From an uncultured Duncaniella sp. (GTDB taxonomy: Bacteria; Bacteroidota; Bacteroidia; Bacteroidales; Muribaculaceae): DNA of 64,000 nt. The notes beneath the pieces are model-generated. The model had not been told where the DNA came from. It made no database searches and saw nothing but the letters and a program-made list of their open reading frames with translations. The stretch is taken from the NCBI RefSeq assembly GCF_910578445.1, contig NZ_CAJTQC010000010.1:28392-92391 (forward strand), in the 5' to 3' direction. Positions within the stretch are counted from its first letter, which is position 1, and every line of letters begins with the position of its first letter. Shown in pieces: positions 23,738 through 33,467 of this stretch. The translations under genes and the position numbers were made by a program.

Positions 23738-25192
23738 TTAGCCGAAGACAACAGTCATACCCGGCGTTCCTCCCTGCTGCACAGGCGAGGTTGAGTGAGA
23801 GCCAACATATTCCGACATTCCGGTGCGGACACTCTCGACAATCTTGCGGTCGCGCTTGTAGGTAGGATACTTCTCAAGTATGTCGCAGATTGCATCATCG
23901 TCGAGCTGGTCAAGGCCAAGGATTATAGTAGATGTGCGGTCCTTGCCTTCGGTAAGGTCTTTGATTTTTGTAAGGCCATATTCCTCGGCAAGACGCTCGT
24001 CGGTTATCTCCGACGGATTAGGTGTCGCGGGCTTAGGCGCAACAGGTGTTGCCGGAGCAGTATTGATTCCGCTCTTGGCCGGTGCAGGAGGAGGAGTCGG
24101 GGTTGCGGGACGTCCGCCGGGCTTACCGCCACCGAATCCGAAACCGCTCATGCCGTTTGCCATAAGCTCTTCTTCCTCTTCACGGAGAGTGACATCAAAT
24201 CCTGAGGCGAGAATAGTCATCTTCACACCGTTGCCGAGGTTTTCGTCAAATCCGACACCCCAGATGACATCGACATCGGTCGTAATCGAGCCGATGAAGT
24301 CGGTGATTTCGCGGGTCTCGCTCATGAGGAATTTCTCCTCTGCGTTGGGATTGAAATAGAGGTTGAACAGGAGCTTCTTCGAACCGAGGATGTCACGGTT
24401 TTTCAGAAGAGGTGAGTTGAGTGCGTCGCGGATAGCCTTGGTGACACGCTCCTCACCTTCGCCGTAGCCGGTAGAGATAATTGCAGCACCACCGTCGCGA
24501 AGAGTCGAATCAACGTCGTTGAAGTCAAGGTTGATGAGGCCGTTGCAAGTTATAAGCTCCGAAATCGAACGGGCGGCAATCGAGAGAGTGTCATCGGCCT
24601 TACCGAACGCGTTAAGGAAATCAAGATCGCCGTATATCTCACCGAGCCGTTCGTTGTTTATGACAAGGAGCGCATCTACATGCTTTGCCATCTCGTCAGC
24701 TCCGGCAATCGCTTTCTTAATCTTTTTCTGTCCTTCGAAAAGGAAGGGAATCGTCACGATACCGATTGTAAGCAGGCCACGCTGCTTGGCGATACGTGCG
24801 ACCACAGGTGCAGCACCTGTACCTGTTCCACCACCCATACCGGCAGTGATAAACACCATTTTCGTCTGGTCATCGAACAAGGCTGCAATCTCTTCGGCAC
24901 TCTCCTCTGCGAAATCACGGGCTTTTTCCGGTTTGTTGCCCGCACCGAGGCCGTCGCCGATTTCAAGAGTGTGCGGCACTTGCGAATGACATAGAGCCTG
25001 ACGGTCTGTATTGATATTGACAAACGAAACACTCTTGATGCCCTGTACATACATGTGGTTTACGGCATTGTTGCCGCCACCGCCCACACCAATAGCCATT
25101 ATATTGCATGCGAGGTCAGGAGCCATAGTATTGCCCTTGAAGGCAGAAGTGTCTGAAATGTCTTGATTATACTGATTTTTGTTTTCGTCCAT
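23738..25192 (-). CDS. ftsZ: Cell division GTPase FtsZ
   Basis: Tubulin-like GTPase that polymerises into the Z-ring at mid-cell. The GTP-binding elements are NIMAIGVGGGGNNAVNHM (30-47), the tubulin signature GGGTGTG (120-126) and the T7-loop segment LINLDFNDVDSTL. Length 484 is long. After the core (to about 345) comes a Gly/Pro/Ala-rich linker, then a folded-looking C-terminal part (ITDERLAEEYGLTKIKDL) and a peptide KYPTYKRDRK that may serve as the C-terminal partner-binding site. About 35 further residues follow. Met23 is an alternative start. It is the last gene of the dcw cluster, 74 bp after ftsA. Confidence 0.97.
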   Translation of the reverse strand: MDENKNQYNQDISDTSAFKGNTMAPDLACNIMAIGVGGGGNNAVNHMYVQGIKSVSFVNINTDRQALCHSQVPHTLEIGDGLGAGNKPEKARDFAEESAEEIAALFDDQTKMVFITAGMGGGTGTGAAPVVARIAKQRGLLTIGIVTIPFLFEGQKKIKKAIAGADEMAKHVDALLVINNERLGEIYGDLDFLNAFGKADDTLSIAARSISELITCNGLINLDFNDVDSTLRDGGAAIISTGYGEGEERVTKAIRDALNSPLLKNRDILGSKKLLFNLYFNPNAEEKFLMSETREITDFIGSITTDVDVIWGVGFDENLGNGVKMTILASGFDVTLREEEEELMANGMSGFGFGGGKPGGRPATPTPPPAPAKSGINTAPATPVAPKPATPNPSEITDERLAEEYGLTKIKDLTEGKDRTSTIILGLDQLDDDAICDILEKYPTYKRDRKIVESVRTGMSEYVGSHSTSPVQQGGTPGMTVVFG

Positions 25193-25266
25193 TTTTTTAC
25201 TGCTTGAGGTTAGACGTCAGTGTATAAAATTTATTCTAAACTATTTTTTATCAAAGCATAGTCTGA

Positions 25267-27045
25267 TTAGTTGTCGTTGTCGGGATCATCATCTTCGACA
25301 GGTTCTGTCATGAGTGATACCGCACGGTCACGAAGTGCCCCCAATTTTCGGGCCAACCAGTTAGGGGTCTTTGTCTGCTGGGGTTCGACAGCCGGTTTAG
25401 CCGTATTCTCGGCAGCAGTGATGTTACGGGCCTGACTGCGATAGGGATTATCGGGAGTCTGTGGGGCCTGATAGGGGTGCTGTCCGGCCTGATAGGGATA
25501 ACCGCCTGCGACCGGAGGCTGAGCCGGCTGAGGCTGCTGATATTGAGGTTGAGGCTGAGGCTGCTGATAGGAGGGCTGATATTGAGGCTGTACAGGCTGT
25601 GGCTGCACGGGCTGCTGCATCGGCTGCGGCTGTTGTACAGGCTGATATTGGGGTTGCTGCTGTACAGGCTGATAAGGCTGTTGCTGAGGCTGCTGATAGG
25701 GAGCGGCTTGCGGAGCCTGTTGAGACTGATAGGACGGCTGGTAAGGCTGTTGCTGAGGCTGGTAGGCCGGCTGCTGATAAACCGGAGCAGGTTCAGGGGC
25801 AGGCTGCACCGGTTGTACAGGCTGAACAGGCTGCACAGGCTGAACCGGTTGTACCGGTTGCTGCTGTGACGCGGAAGCATAGGAATATTCAGGCATGATA
25901 CGCTCCATGCACTCACGCACATCCTTTTCTTTGGCGGCAGCAGAGAGAAGTGATATAACGTCAACATGATCCGATCCATTCAGACGACCGTCAAGAATGC
26001 GTATACGGTTGGTCGGAGAACCGAAGCGCACGTTCATGGTCGTGAGATTGGACAGACGACGGTCGAATCCGTTGAGTTTCGCTCCGCGACCCACAAGGAC
26101 TATACCTCCGGGAAGCTTGTCGGGGCTCAGCCCGGCATATTTGATCTGCTCGTTGATGTTGGACACAATTTCCCCGGCACGGGCGGCGACATAGTTGTTT
26201 ATCTGAGCGAAATCAACACCGGCCACATTGTGAGGAATATTGGCTGAATCCGAATTTGGAAGGGCATTGCCACCTTCAATCTTCAAATCTTCAGCACGCT
26301 CTTCGAGAATGTTGAGAGCCGTGATGTCGCGGGTTATATGACGCGACCCTATAGGTATTGTCGACAGATACATCAGCACACCGTTCTTGTAGATGGCAAC
26401 AGTTGTCGTATCAGCACCACAGTCAACAAACATACATCCCTGTCGCTTCTCCTCGGGATAAAGCACAAGGTCAGCTTCGGCAAGAGGACGGACAAAGAAA
26501 TCGTTGATAGCTATGTGCAGACGCTCGTCAAGAACCATGTTGAGCTTGCGCATCAACTGGTCTCGGCAGCTGATGAGGTTGAGACGTGCGGAAATATGCG
26601 AACCGAACATGCCGACAACTCTCGGAGCAGGAAAATTGTCGACACGGAATTCTTTTGGCGATACACCGACAATGGTGCGCTCATGGAGCTGAGTGCTGAT
26701 AGCCTCGTCAGTGATATCCTTTATCATCGCATTTGTAATCTCCATCTCTGACATGAGGTTGCGTTCAATCACTTTATCCTCCGACATGAGTGAGCGACCT
26801 CCGACAGCCACGTATACCCCGGTGATTTTTCGCTGAGGTTCGCGCTGCTCCAGACGATTGAGCACATTGCGTATGGCAGTTGCAGTTTCAAGGACATTGA
26901 GAATGCAACCGTAGCGAACGCTGTCAATGAGCCTTTCCTCCTCGACAGTCTTGACACTCAACGTCCCTGAGGCATCTACCGTGCCTATCGCTCCTTTTAT
27001 TTTTGAACTCCCTATTTCGAGAGCCACTATATATTTATCTTCCAT
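25267..27045 (-). CDS. ftsA: Cell division protein FtsA with long Pro/Gln-rich linker
   Basis: Actin-like ATPase that tethers FtsZ to the membrane. The core (1-about 388) has phosphate-1 IGSSKIKGAIG (11-21), the SHS2/1C domain, phosphate-2 VDCGADTTTVAIY (from 208) and the adenosine motif GGIVLVGRGAKLNGF. A Gln/Pro/Tyr-rich stretch of about 130 residues (394-525) then intervenes before an amphipathic helix (WLARKLGALRDRAVSLM, from Trp563), which should be the membrane-targeting sequence, and an acidic tail. At 592 residues it is much longer than the usual 410-450. It lies between ftsQ (29 bp) and ftsZ (74 bp). Confidence 0.95.
   Translation of the reverse strand: MEDKYIVALEIGSSKIKGAIGTVDASGTLSVKTVEEERLIDSVRYGCILNVLETATAIRNVLNRLEQREPQRKITGVYVAVGGRSLMSEDKVIERNLMSEMEITNAMIKDITDEAISTQLHERTIVGVSPKEFRVDNFPAPRVVGMFGSHISARLNLISCRDQLMRKLNMVLDERLHIAINDFFVRPLAEADLVLYPEEKRQGCMFVDCGADTTTVAIYKNGVLMYLSTIPIGSRHITRDITALNILEERAEDLKIEGGNALPNSDSANIPHNVAGVDFAQINNYVAARAGEIVSNINEQIKYAGLSPDKLPGGIVLVGRGAKLNGFDRRLSNLTTMNVRFGSPTNRIRILDGRLNGSDHVDVISLLSAAAKEKDVRECMERIMPEYSYASASQQQPVQPVQPVQPVQPVQPVQPAPEPAPVYQQPAYQPQQQPYQPSYQSQQAPQAAPYQQPQQQPYQPVQQQPQYQPVQQPQPMQQPVQPQPVQPQYQPSYQQPQPQPQYQQPQPAQPPVAGGYPYQAGQHPYQAPQTPDNPYRSQARNITAAENTAKPAVEPQQTKTPNWLARKLGALRDRAVSLMTEPVEDDDPDNDN
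25801..25860 (-). repeat. 9-bp tandem repeats encoding (PVQ)n in ftsA
   Basis: Imperfect 9-bp units on the plus strand such as aggctgaac, aggctgcac and cggttgtac encode successive Pro-Val-Gln triplets at about residues 396-414 of FtsA. In-frame copy-number change would alter linker length without a frameshift. Confidence 0.8.
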
Positions 27046-27074
27046 TGGAGATGTATGATTTATCGGATTAATTT

Positions 27075-27971
27075 TTAATGTTTCTGACTTGCCGGAATAG
27101 GCTTTTCAGAGTGGGCCTTTACACCGGGGACTGTCTGTCCGGGGGCTACCCCCTCGCCGGCAAGCATCGTTCCCATATCGACCGTCTCATCATCGTCATA
27201 GTGGACGGTCGGAACTTTCTGAGTGGCATGCCTGCGTTTCGAGGCCACAAGCTGCCCTTTCCATTTCAGAGTCAGGGTGTCGTATTTCTCCCAGCCCTGC
27301 TGGGGAAGCACCTCTTTATAGAATCTCTTAAGCCGTGAGAACTTATCATCAAAACCTTCAGGCGCGCCGATGTTGATGACATGTTCGCGGATGACCGGTA
27401 CAAGAATGATGTCGGTCGGTGACTTGACCTTTATCATCGAGATATAGGAGTTCCACACCGAATCGTTAGAGATGTAGCTGAGCAACGGAAGCAGCGATTC
27501 AGGCGTGAAAGTCGAGTCGGGATATTCAAAACTTCCTTCAATCAAGGGGACATCCTTGTGGTAGCGCGCATCGGCGCTAACCTTCTTTCCGGCCTTGTTG
27601 ATATAGTATGAACCTCCGGGATAAAAGACACGTGCTACCGGAATAATGGGCACAGCCTTGATGCGGATAGTCCCGTCGGTCATGCGCAGCACTTCCACAT
27701 CCTCGATCTTGTCAAGGTCGAGCAGATGCTTGCGTATTTTCTGAGTATTTATGTTGGCGAGAGCCATTCCGGGAGCTTTCTCCGGGAGGGAGTCAAGTTC
27801 ACGGGCAAGTTCGCCGGCAGTCACAAAGCTGTTGCCGCTGTCGCTATCCTCGACCGATATTTCAAAAGCGCGACATAGCTGAGTATCGGCCTCGCTCACT
27901 GTCATCGAGAGGGCGACAATGAGATAGACGACAAGCATCAATGAAAATATGACCTTAAGATAGTCGGACAT
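27075..27971 (-). CDS. ftsQ: Cell division protein FtsQ
   Basis: Bitopic divisome protein that links early and late division proteins. One N-terminal transmembrane helix (about 6-24, LKVIFSLMLVVYLIVALSM) is followed by a periplasmic POTRA-like region (about 35-110, FEISVEDSDSGNSFVTAGEL...KIEDVEVLRMTDGTIRIKAV) and the FtsQ beta domain. The tail from about 245 is charged and disordered. Length 298. Sequence identity to proteobacterial FtsQ is low; the call also uses its fixed place between murC and ftsA. Confidence 0.88.
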   Translation of the reverse strand: MSDYLKVIFSLMLVVYLIVALSMTVSEADTQLCRAFEISVEDSDSGNSFVTAGELARELDSLPEKAPGMALANINTQKIRKHLLDLDKIEDVEVLRMTDGTIRIKAVPIIPVARVFYPGGSYYINKAGKKVSADARYHKDVPLIEGSFEYPDSTFTPESLLPLLSYISNDSVWNSYISMIKVKSPTDIILVPVIREHVINIGAPEGFDDKFSRLKRFYKEVLPQQGWEKYDTLTLKWKGQLVASKRRHATQKVPTVHYDDDETVDMGTMLAGEGVAPGQTVPGVKAHSEKPIPASQKH

Positions 27972-28011
27972 GTCTATTCAAAATACGGTTTTTACGGTAA
28001 AAACAGCTTGA

Positions 28012-29400
28012 TTATTCTTGCAGTGAGCCAATGATTTGAGGGATATAGGTGTTTATATCTCCGGCTCCAAGGGTTAGTAGGATGTCAAAGTTACGATTTT
28101 TCAACGTTTCCACCAATTTTTCTTTGCTAATTAAGATTTTATCCTCACATTTAACACTGTCAAAGATGATCTGAGAGCTTATACCGTCAATCGGAGCTTC
28201 CCGGGCAGGATAAATATCGAGCAAAACGAGCGAATCGGCAGCCGAAAGCGCGTCGGCAAATTCAGCCGCAAAATCACGTGTGCGTGAGTAGAGATGGGGC
28301 TGGAATGCGACTGTCAGTCTGCGGCCCGGATAAAGGGCCTTGACCGATTCGATTGACTTTCGAATTTCCTCGGGATGGTGGGCATAATCATCGATAATGA
28401 CATGTCCCGCACCGTTATCTTCCTTGAGATGTGTCTCGAATCGGCGTTTAGTCCCGCGATATGAGCTTATGGCCTCGCGGATAACCTCAGGTTCCCACGC
28501 GTTTGTCAGACACACCGCAGCCACGGCCGCTATCGCATTCTCGATGTTCACCTCGACTGGGACTCCGAGATTCACGTTGCGGATAGTACCTCTGGGGGTT
28601 ACGATGTCAAACGTTATATTGCCGGGTTCACGACGGATATATGTCGCATGGAAATCACCTTTATCGCGCGAATAAGTCAGGACGCGCACACCCTCCTGCG
28701 GTCTGGGGCGCAATTTGAGATCCTCATGAATCACAAGCGAACCGCCGGGACGGATAAGTTCGGTGAAATGCGCGAAACTCTCAAGATAAGCCTCCTCATC
28801 GCCGTATATGTCAAGATGATCCGGATCGGTAGCCGTAATCACAGCCACATAAGGAGTCAGATGATGGAAAGACCTGTCAAACTCGTCGGCCTCAATGACA
28901 CTGAAATCCGACGAGGGGCTGAGAAGAAAATTAGTACCGTAGTTGATGAGTTCACCGCCAAGGAAGGCATTACATCCGACCGAACCGCTTGCGAGAATAT
29001 GTGCGGCCATTGATGAAGTGGTTGTTTTACCGTGAGTTCCGGCAAAACAGAGTGAACGTGACGAACGGGTGATAAGTCCGAGGACGGCCGCGCGTTTCAT
29101 GACATCGAATCCGTTGTCACGGAAATATACCAGAATCGGTAGATCGGCCGGAACAGCCGGAGTGTAGACGACAAGTGTAGTAGCCGGATTACGGAAATCA
29201 GCAGGAATCGTATCAGCACTCTCGTCAAATGAAATGTCGACACCTTCACTGCGCAACTCATCGGTCAGCGCTGTGGACGCACGGTCATATCCGGCAACCT
29301 TTTTACCCTTGGCAAGAAAATAGCGTTCGAGAGCTGCCATGCCGATGCCACCTGCACCGACAAAATATATATTCTGTATGTTAGTCAAGTCTTTGTTCAT
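28012..29400 (-). CDS. murC: UDP-N-acetylmuramate--L-alanine ligase
   Basis: Cytoplasmic Mur ligase that adds L-alanine to UDP-MurNAc with ATP. The Rossmann start is IYFVGAGGIGMAALERYFL, as in MurC. The ATP loop is GTHGKTTTSSMAA (about 120-132), and the central domain carries EADEFDRSF and DPDHLDIY. The C-terminal domain begins RRFETH and carries DDYAHHPEEI. Length 462 is normal. 40 bp before ftsQ and 52 bp after murG in the dcw operon. Confidence 0.97.
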   Translation of the reverse strand: MNKDLTNIQNIYFVGAGGIGMAALERYFLAKGKKVAGYDRASTALTDELRSEGVDISFDESADTIPADFRNPATTLVVYTPAVPADLPILVYFRDNGFDVMKRAAVLGLITRSSRSLCFAGTHGKTTTSSMAAHILASGSVGCNAFLGGELINYGTNFLLSPSSDFSVIEADEFDRSFHHLTPYVAVITATDPDHLDIYGDEEAYLESFAHFTELIRPGGSLVIHEDLKLRPRPQEGVRVLTYSRDKGDFHATYIRREPGNITFDIVTPRGTIRNVNLGVPVEVNIENAIAAVAAVCLTNAWEPEVIREAISSYRGTKRRFETHLKEDNGAGHVIIDDYAHHPEEIRKSIESVKALYPGRRLTVAFQPHLYSRTRDFAAEFADALSAADSLVLLDIYPAREAPIDGISSQIIFDSVKCEDKILISKEKLVETLKNRNFDILLTLGAGDINTYIPQIIGSLQE

Positions 29401-29452
29401 GACATATTCCCTTTAGATGATTATAAATGAGGAGCTTTATTGATAAGGATTT

Positions 29453-30583
29453 TTATCTTCCAAGAATTTCCGTTATCTTGTCGACTATTATCTCATCGGC
29501 GTTTTTCAAAGCCATTTTAGAGATTTCCCGGCTCAGAGCCTTACGTTTTTCAGGCTCGTCGATAAGCTCGGAAATAGTCTGAGGCAGTTCACGGACGGCA
29601 TCGGCATCGAGAATCATCACGGCAGCACCATTGGTCGACAGGGCCTCGGCATTATGCCTCTGATGGTCCTCGGCCACATTTGGCGAGGGGATAAGGATGC
29701 ACGCCTTTGCAAGATTCTGAAGTTCCGAAATTGTCCCCGCACCGGCACGCGACACGACTAAATCGGCAGCACGATAGGCGGTAGCCATATCCGATATAAA
29801 GGTCATGGCTTTAACATTGTCATAACCGGCTGCCGTCGACTGGAATTCTTTTTCGCCATAGCGGCCGGTCTGCCACAAGAGACTGATACCCTTGTTGTGA
29901 AGCATGGGGAGCGAGGCGGCGATAGCCTCGTTTACGGTGCGCGCACCAAGGCTTCCACCTACAGAGAGAATCAGGGGACGGTCGGCATCGAAGCCCAGCT
30001 TAACTTTCGCTTCGCGCTGCGACAACGAACAGCCGTCGAGATCGCTACGCACAGGGTTTCCGGTCTTGATTATAACATCGGCCGGGAAGAAACGCTCCAT
30101 GCCGTCATATGCCACGCATATAGCCTCAGCCTTGCGTGCAAGAAGTTTGTTGGTCACGCCGGCGTAGGAATTCTGCTCCTGCAGAAGTGTCGGGACACCC
30201 TGCTTCTGAGCCTGTTTCAACACCGGACCACTCGCATAGCCTCCCACACCGATTGCAATGTCAGGCTTGAATTGGCGGACAATCCTGCGGGCCTTGCGGA
30301 GCGATTTCCATAGTTTAATCAACACTCCGAAGTTACGCCACAGACGCTTGCGGTCAAATCCGGCCACAGGCAATCCCTCGATAGGATAGCCGGCTGCCGG
30401 GACACGCTCCATCTCCATGCGGCCTTGCGCACCGACAAAAAGGATGTCAGCATCGGGATAACGACGCCTGATGGCATTCGCTATCGAAAGCGCCGGGAAG
30501 ATATGTCCACCCGTTCCTCCGCCTGAAATCAGCACTCGTTTCACGGCGGGACTTCCGTTACCTTGATTCCTTGAATCTGTCAT
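29453..30583 (-). CDS. murG: UDP-GlcNAc transferase MurG (lipid II synthase)
   Basis: Membrane-associated GT28 transferase that adds GlcNAc to lipid I on the cytoplasmic face, giving lipid II. The N-terminal glycine-rich loop is ISGGGTGGHIFPALSIA (19-35), the second G-loop lies near GVGGYASGPVL, and the donor-site segment is SRAGAGTISELQNL. The C-terminal stretch around SPNVAEDHQRHNAEAL fits the sugar-binding region. Length 376 is normal. Follows ftsW in the cluster. Confidence 0.97.
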   Translation of the reverse strand: MTDSRNQGNGSPAVKRVLISGGGTGGHIFPALSIANAIRRRYPDADILFVGAQGRMEMERVPAAGYPIEGLPVAGFDRKRLWRNFGVLIKLWKSLRKARRIVRQFKPDIAIGVGGYASGPVLKQAQKQGVPTLLQEQNSYAGVTNKLLARKAEAICVAYDGMERFFPADVIIKTGNPVRSDLDGCSLSQREAKVKLGFDADRPLILSVGGSLGARTVNEAIAASLPMLHNKGISLLWQTGRYGEKEFQSTAAGYDNVKAMTFISDMATAYRAADLVVSRAGAGTISELQNLAKACILIPSPNVAEDHQRHNAEALSTNGAAVMILDADAVRELPQTISELIDEPEKRKALSREISKMALKNADEIIVDKITEILGR

Positions 30584-30672
30584 AGTCGTATCTTCGTTTA
30601 TTATTTAGAAACCTTTAAAAGTGGTAATTTACATTTCAATTACAAATTTAACACTTATAAAGCCTTTATTGC

Positions 30673-32004
30673 TCACAACTGCATCTGATTTTCTGCATCG
30701 AACTGTTCGGGAAGTGCATCAATCTCATCGCGTATATCCTGTTTACGGCTTCCCTGCCGTGTGGCTGTCCGGCTTATCGAAAGCATTATTCCGAATGCTA
30801 TGGCGGTGACTGCAATTGAAGTTCCGCCTTTCGACAGCAATGGGAGCGGTTGGCCTGAAACCGGGAAGAATCCGCTCACAATGCCCATGTGGAACAGGGC
30901 CTGAAACACAATCATGATAGCCATGCCGATGACCACAAGAGCCGGATAAGTGCGGTTGCAGTGCGAGGCTATGCCCAAAGCGCGTCCGAGCAACCACAGA
31001 TAGAGAACCAGCACCACGATTCCACCGATTAGACCGAGCTCCTCAATGATAATCGCAAATATATAGTCGGAAAAAGCCAAGGGCAACCGCGAAGCCTCAC
31101 GTGAATTGCCCGGCCCTACCCCATAGATGCCACCATTGGCCTGTGCCATGTATGAAAGAATCTCCTGACGGTTCTTGCCCGTTGCCGGAATTTCCCATTT
31201 AGGGACAGAATCCTGACCATGACGCTGAAGACGGGCAATCCATGTGTCGAGACGTGTCGGATTTTTCTTCTCCTTGCCATCAATCATTTCAACCTTCTGC
31301 TCGGCATCAGCCGGAATATCTTTCGGTTCGCTTAATAGCAGATATAATATAAAAACTCCGCCACATGCGGCATAAGCAACCGTAAGGACCAGAAGATGGA
31401 CAAGCCTCACGCCGCCGACAATCATCATCGAATAGCTGATAGACAACAGAAGCAATGTGTTGGTCAGACCCTGCTCAATCAGCAGACCACTTAGCATCAA
31501 CACTATAACTCCGGAGTAGATCACAGCATTCGACGTAACGCCAACCTTCTGTGTGTTGGGATTCCACGACATGACGAGGGCTATCAGCAACACAGCCGAC
31601 AATTTGACCATTTCGGCCGGATAGATACCTATACCTAAAATCGTAAGCGACCGTCGTGCACCGTTGACAATCTCACCGAAAAACATCACATAGACCATCA
31701 TGACCACACTGACAGCGGCAAATCCGAGAGTCAGTGGGATGAACTCCGAGTAGTGGCGTTTCGACAGGAACCAGACAATCAGAGCACCGCCGCCAAGCAT
31801 GACGAGATGACGTATGATAGGCCCCATCACACCTATCGACGAACTTGCGACCTCGCGCGACGAAGCGCTGTAGAGTTCGATTGTAGATATGATGCACAGG
31901 GCTATGAATATACCCCAGATATGTTTGTCGGCCTTGGCGACAGCCTTCGGTTTTACGGTTGACTGCTGCTCATCGACCTGAATGGAGGGAGATTCAACTG
32001 ACAC
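30673..32004 (-). CDS. ftsW: SEDS glycosyltransferase FtsW
   Basis: Polytopic SEDS-family protein that polymerises lipid II at the septum together with the FtsI transpeptidase. Ten hydrophobic helices can be drawn over 443 residues. The large periplasmic loop (about 215-300) contains the conserved GNSREASRLPLAFSDYIFAIIIEELG region; its first part is lengthened and charged (EPKDIPADAEQKVEMIDGKE). The C-terminal GIVSGFFPVSGQPLPLLSKGGTS is the family hallmark. 89 bp upstream of murG. Confidence 0.95.
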   Translation of the reverse strand: MSVESPSIQVDEQQSTVKPKAVAKADKHIWGIFIALCIISTIELYSASSREVASSSIGVMGPIIRHLVMLGGGALIVWFLSKRHYSEFIPLTLGFAAVSVVMMVYVMFFGEIVNGARRSLTILGIGIYPAEMVKLSAVLLIALVMSWNPNTQKVGVTSNAVIYSGVIVLMLSGLLIEQGLTNTLLLLSISYSMMIVGGVRLVHLLVLTVAYAACGGVFILYLLLSEPKDIPADAEQKVEMIDGKEKKNPTRLDTWIARLQRHGQDSVPKWEIPATGKNRQEILSYMAQANGGIYGVGPGNSREASRLPLAFSDYIFAIIIEELGLIGGIVVLVLYLWLLGRALGIASHCNRTYPALVVIGMAIMIVFQALFHMGIVSGFFPVSGQPLPLLSKGGTSIAVTAIAFGIMLSISRTATRQGSRKQDIRDEIDALPEQFDAENQMQL

Positions 32005-32087
32005 TTATTTCTAATTATTAAGGATGAATTTATTGATGACAAAGTATTGAGCTATGTGGAGAGAAGGACCAAGCCTTGACCGAAGTT

Positions 32088-33434
32088 TCAAGCCTTAAGC
32101 CTTCCGACCTGCTCCTTGAACTTGCGGCCTCTGTCTTCGTAGCTACTGAATAGATCAAAGCTCGCACAACATGGCGAAAGCAGCACAGTGTCGCCCGGAG
32201 ATGCGATCGACGCACATTTTCCGACAGCTTCTTCAATGGAATGTGTGTCGTAGATTTCCGGGACTTCATTGCCGAAGAAGTCAAGCAGTTTTGCGTTATC
32301 CTTGCCCATGCAGACAATGGCCTTGACCTTCTCCCTGACCAACGGAAGGATTTCACTGTAATCGTTGCCCTTATCCTTGCCGCCAAGAATCAGAACCGTA
32401 TTCTCCGGCATAGATTCAAGCGCATACCAGCAAGAGTTGACATTGGTAGCCTTGGAGTCATTGATATAACGCACTCCGTTGACTGTCGCAACGTATTCCA
32501 GCCTATGTTCCACGCCCTCGAAATCGCCGAGAGCCTCGCGGATTTCTTCCTTGTCAATATCAAGGATGCAGGCCGAAAGAGCCGCCGCCATAGAGTTGTA
32601 GAGATTGTGGAGACCGTTGAGCGAGAGTTCCGCACGCGGCATGTTGAGCGAGGTTTCAGGCGTATCTATTACGAGCGAAGACTCATCGTCGACCCAAGCA
32701 CGGCTTCCCTGCTCATGGTGTTCGGCAAAGGGAAACATCTGCGCCTCCGTACGTATGCGTTCAAGCTGGCGGGCAATCACAGGGTCATCCTGCCAATAGA
32801 TGAAAGCATCCTGCGGAGTAAGATTGTTAAGAATGCGGAACTTGGCATTGATATAGTTCTGCATCTTATACTCATATCTGTCAAGATGGTCGGGGGTGAT
32901 GTTGAGAATCACTGCAATATTCGCCCTGAACGAATACATGTTTTCCAACTGAAAACTTGACAGCTCGATGACATAGACATCATGATGGTCACGCGCGACC
33001 TGAAGCGCAAGACTGCGGCCGACGTTACCTGCGAGGCCGACATTGAGGCCTGCATTTTTAAGTATATGGTAGGTGAGGAGCGTGGTGGTAGTCTTGCCGT
33101 TGCTACCGGTGATGCAGACCATCTTTGCATCCGTATAGCGTCCGGCAAACTCGATTTCAGAAATCACCGGAATACCTTTCTCAGTGATAGCCTTCATGAC
33201 CGGGGTCGAAGGAGCTATTCCGGGACTCTTGACCACCTCGTCGGCTGCAAGAATACGATCCATGGAATGACGGCCGTCCTCCCACTCGATGCCTTCTTCA
33301 TCAAGCTGCCGACGATAGTTGTCGGCTATCGTTCCATAGTCGCTTAGAAAGACGTTCATTCCTTTTTCCTTGCCGAGGATGGCGGCTCCGACACCGCTTT
33401 CTCCTCCGCCGAGTACTACGAGATTTTTTGACAT
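32088..33434 (-). CDS. murD: UDP-N-acetylmuramoylalanine--D-glutamate ligase
   Basis: Mur ligase adding D-glutamate to UDP-MurNAc-L-Ala. Features are the N-terminal VVLGGGESGVGAAILGKEKG, the ATP loop ITGSNGKTTTTLLTYHIL (about 108-125), ELSSFQLENMYSFRANIAVILNITPDHLDRY, and the C-terminal HRLEYVATVNGVRYINDSKATN and ILGGKDKGNDYSE. Length 448. It lies 33 bp after mraY and 83 bp before ftsW. Confidence 0.97.
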   Translation of the reverse strand: MSKNLVVLGGGESGVGAAILGKEKGMNVFLSDYGTIADNYRRQLDEEGIEWEDGRHSMDRILAADEVVKSPGIAPSTPVMKAITEKGIPVISEIEFAGRYTDAKMVCITGSNGKTTTTLLTYHILKNAGLNVGLAGNVGRSLALQVARDHHDVYVIELSSFQLENMYSFRANIAVILNITPDHLDRYEYKMQNYINAKFRILNNLTPQDAFIYWQDDPVIARQLERIRTEAQMFPFAEHHEQGSRAWVDDESSLVIDTPETSLNMPRAELSLNGLHNLYNSMAAALSACILDIDKEEIREALGDFEGVEHRLEYVATVNGVRYINDSKATNVNSCWYALESMPENTVLILGGKDKGNDYSEILPLVREKVKAIVCMGKDNAKLLDFFGNEVPEIYDTHSIEEAVGKCASIASPGDTVLLSPCCASFDLFSSYEDRGRKFKEQVGRLKA

Positions 33435-33467
33435 TTCGTTGTTTTTTTATTGTTGAGGTCAGGATTG

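Noticed and set aside
25461..25898. Ala/Arg/Glu-rich and Leu/Arg-rich plus-strand frames
   Set aside because: Both are antisense to the Pro/Gln repeats of ftsA; low-complexity repeats open all frames.
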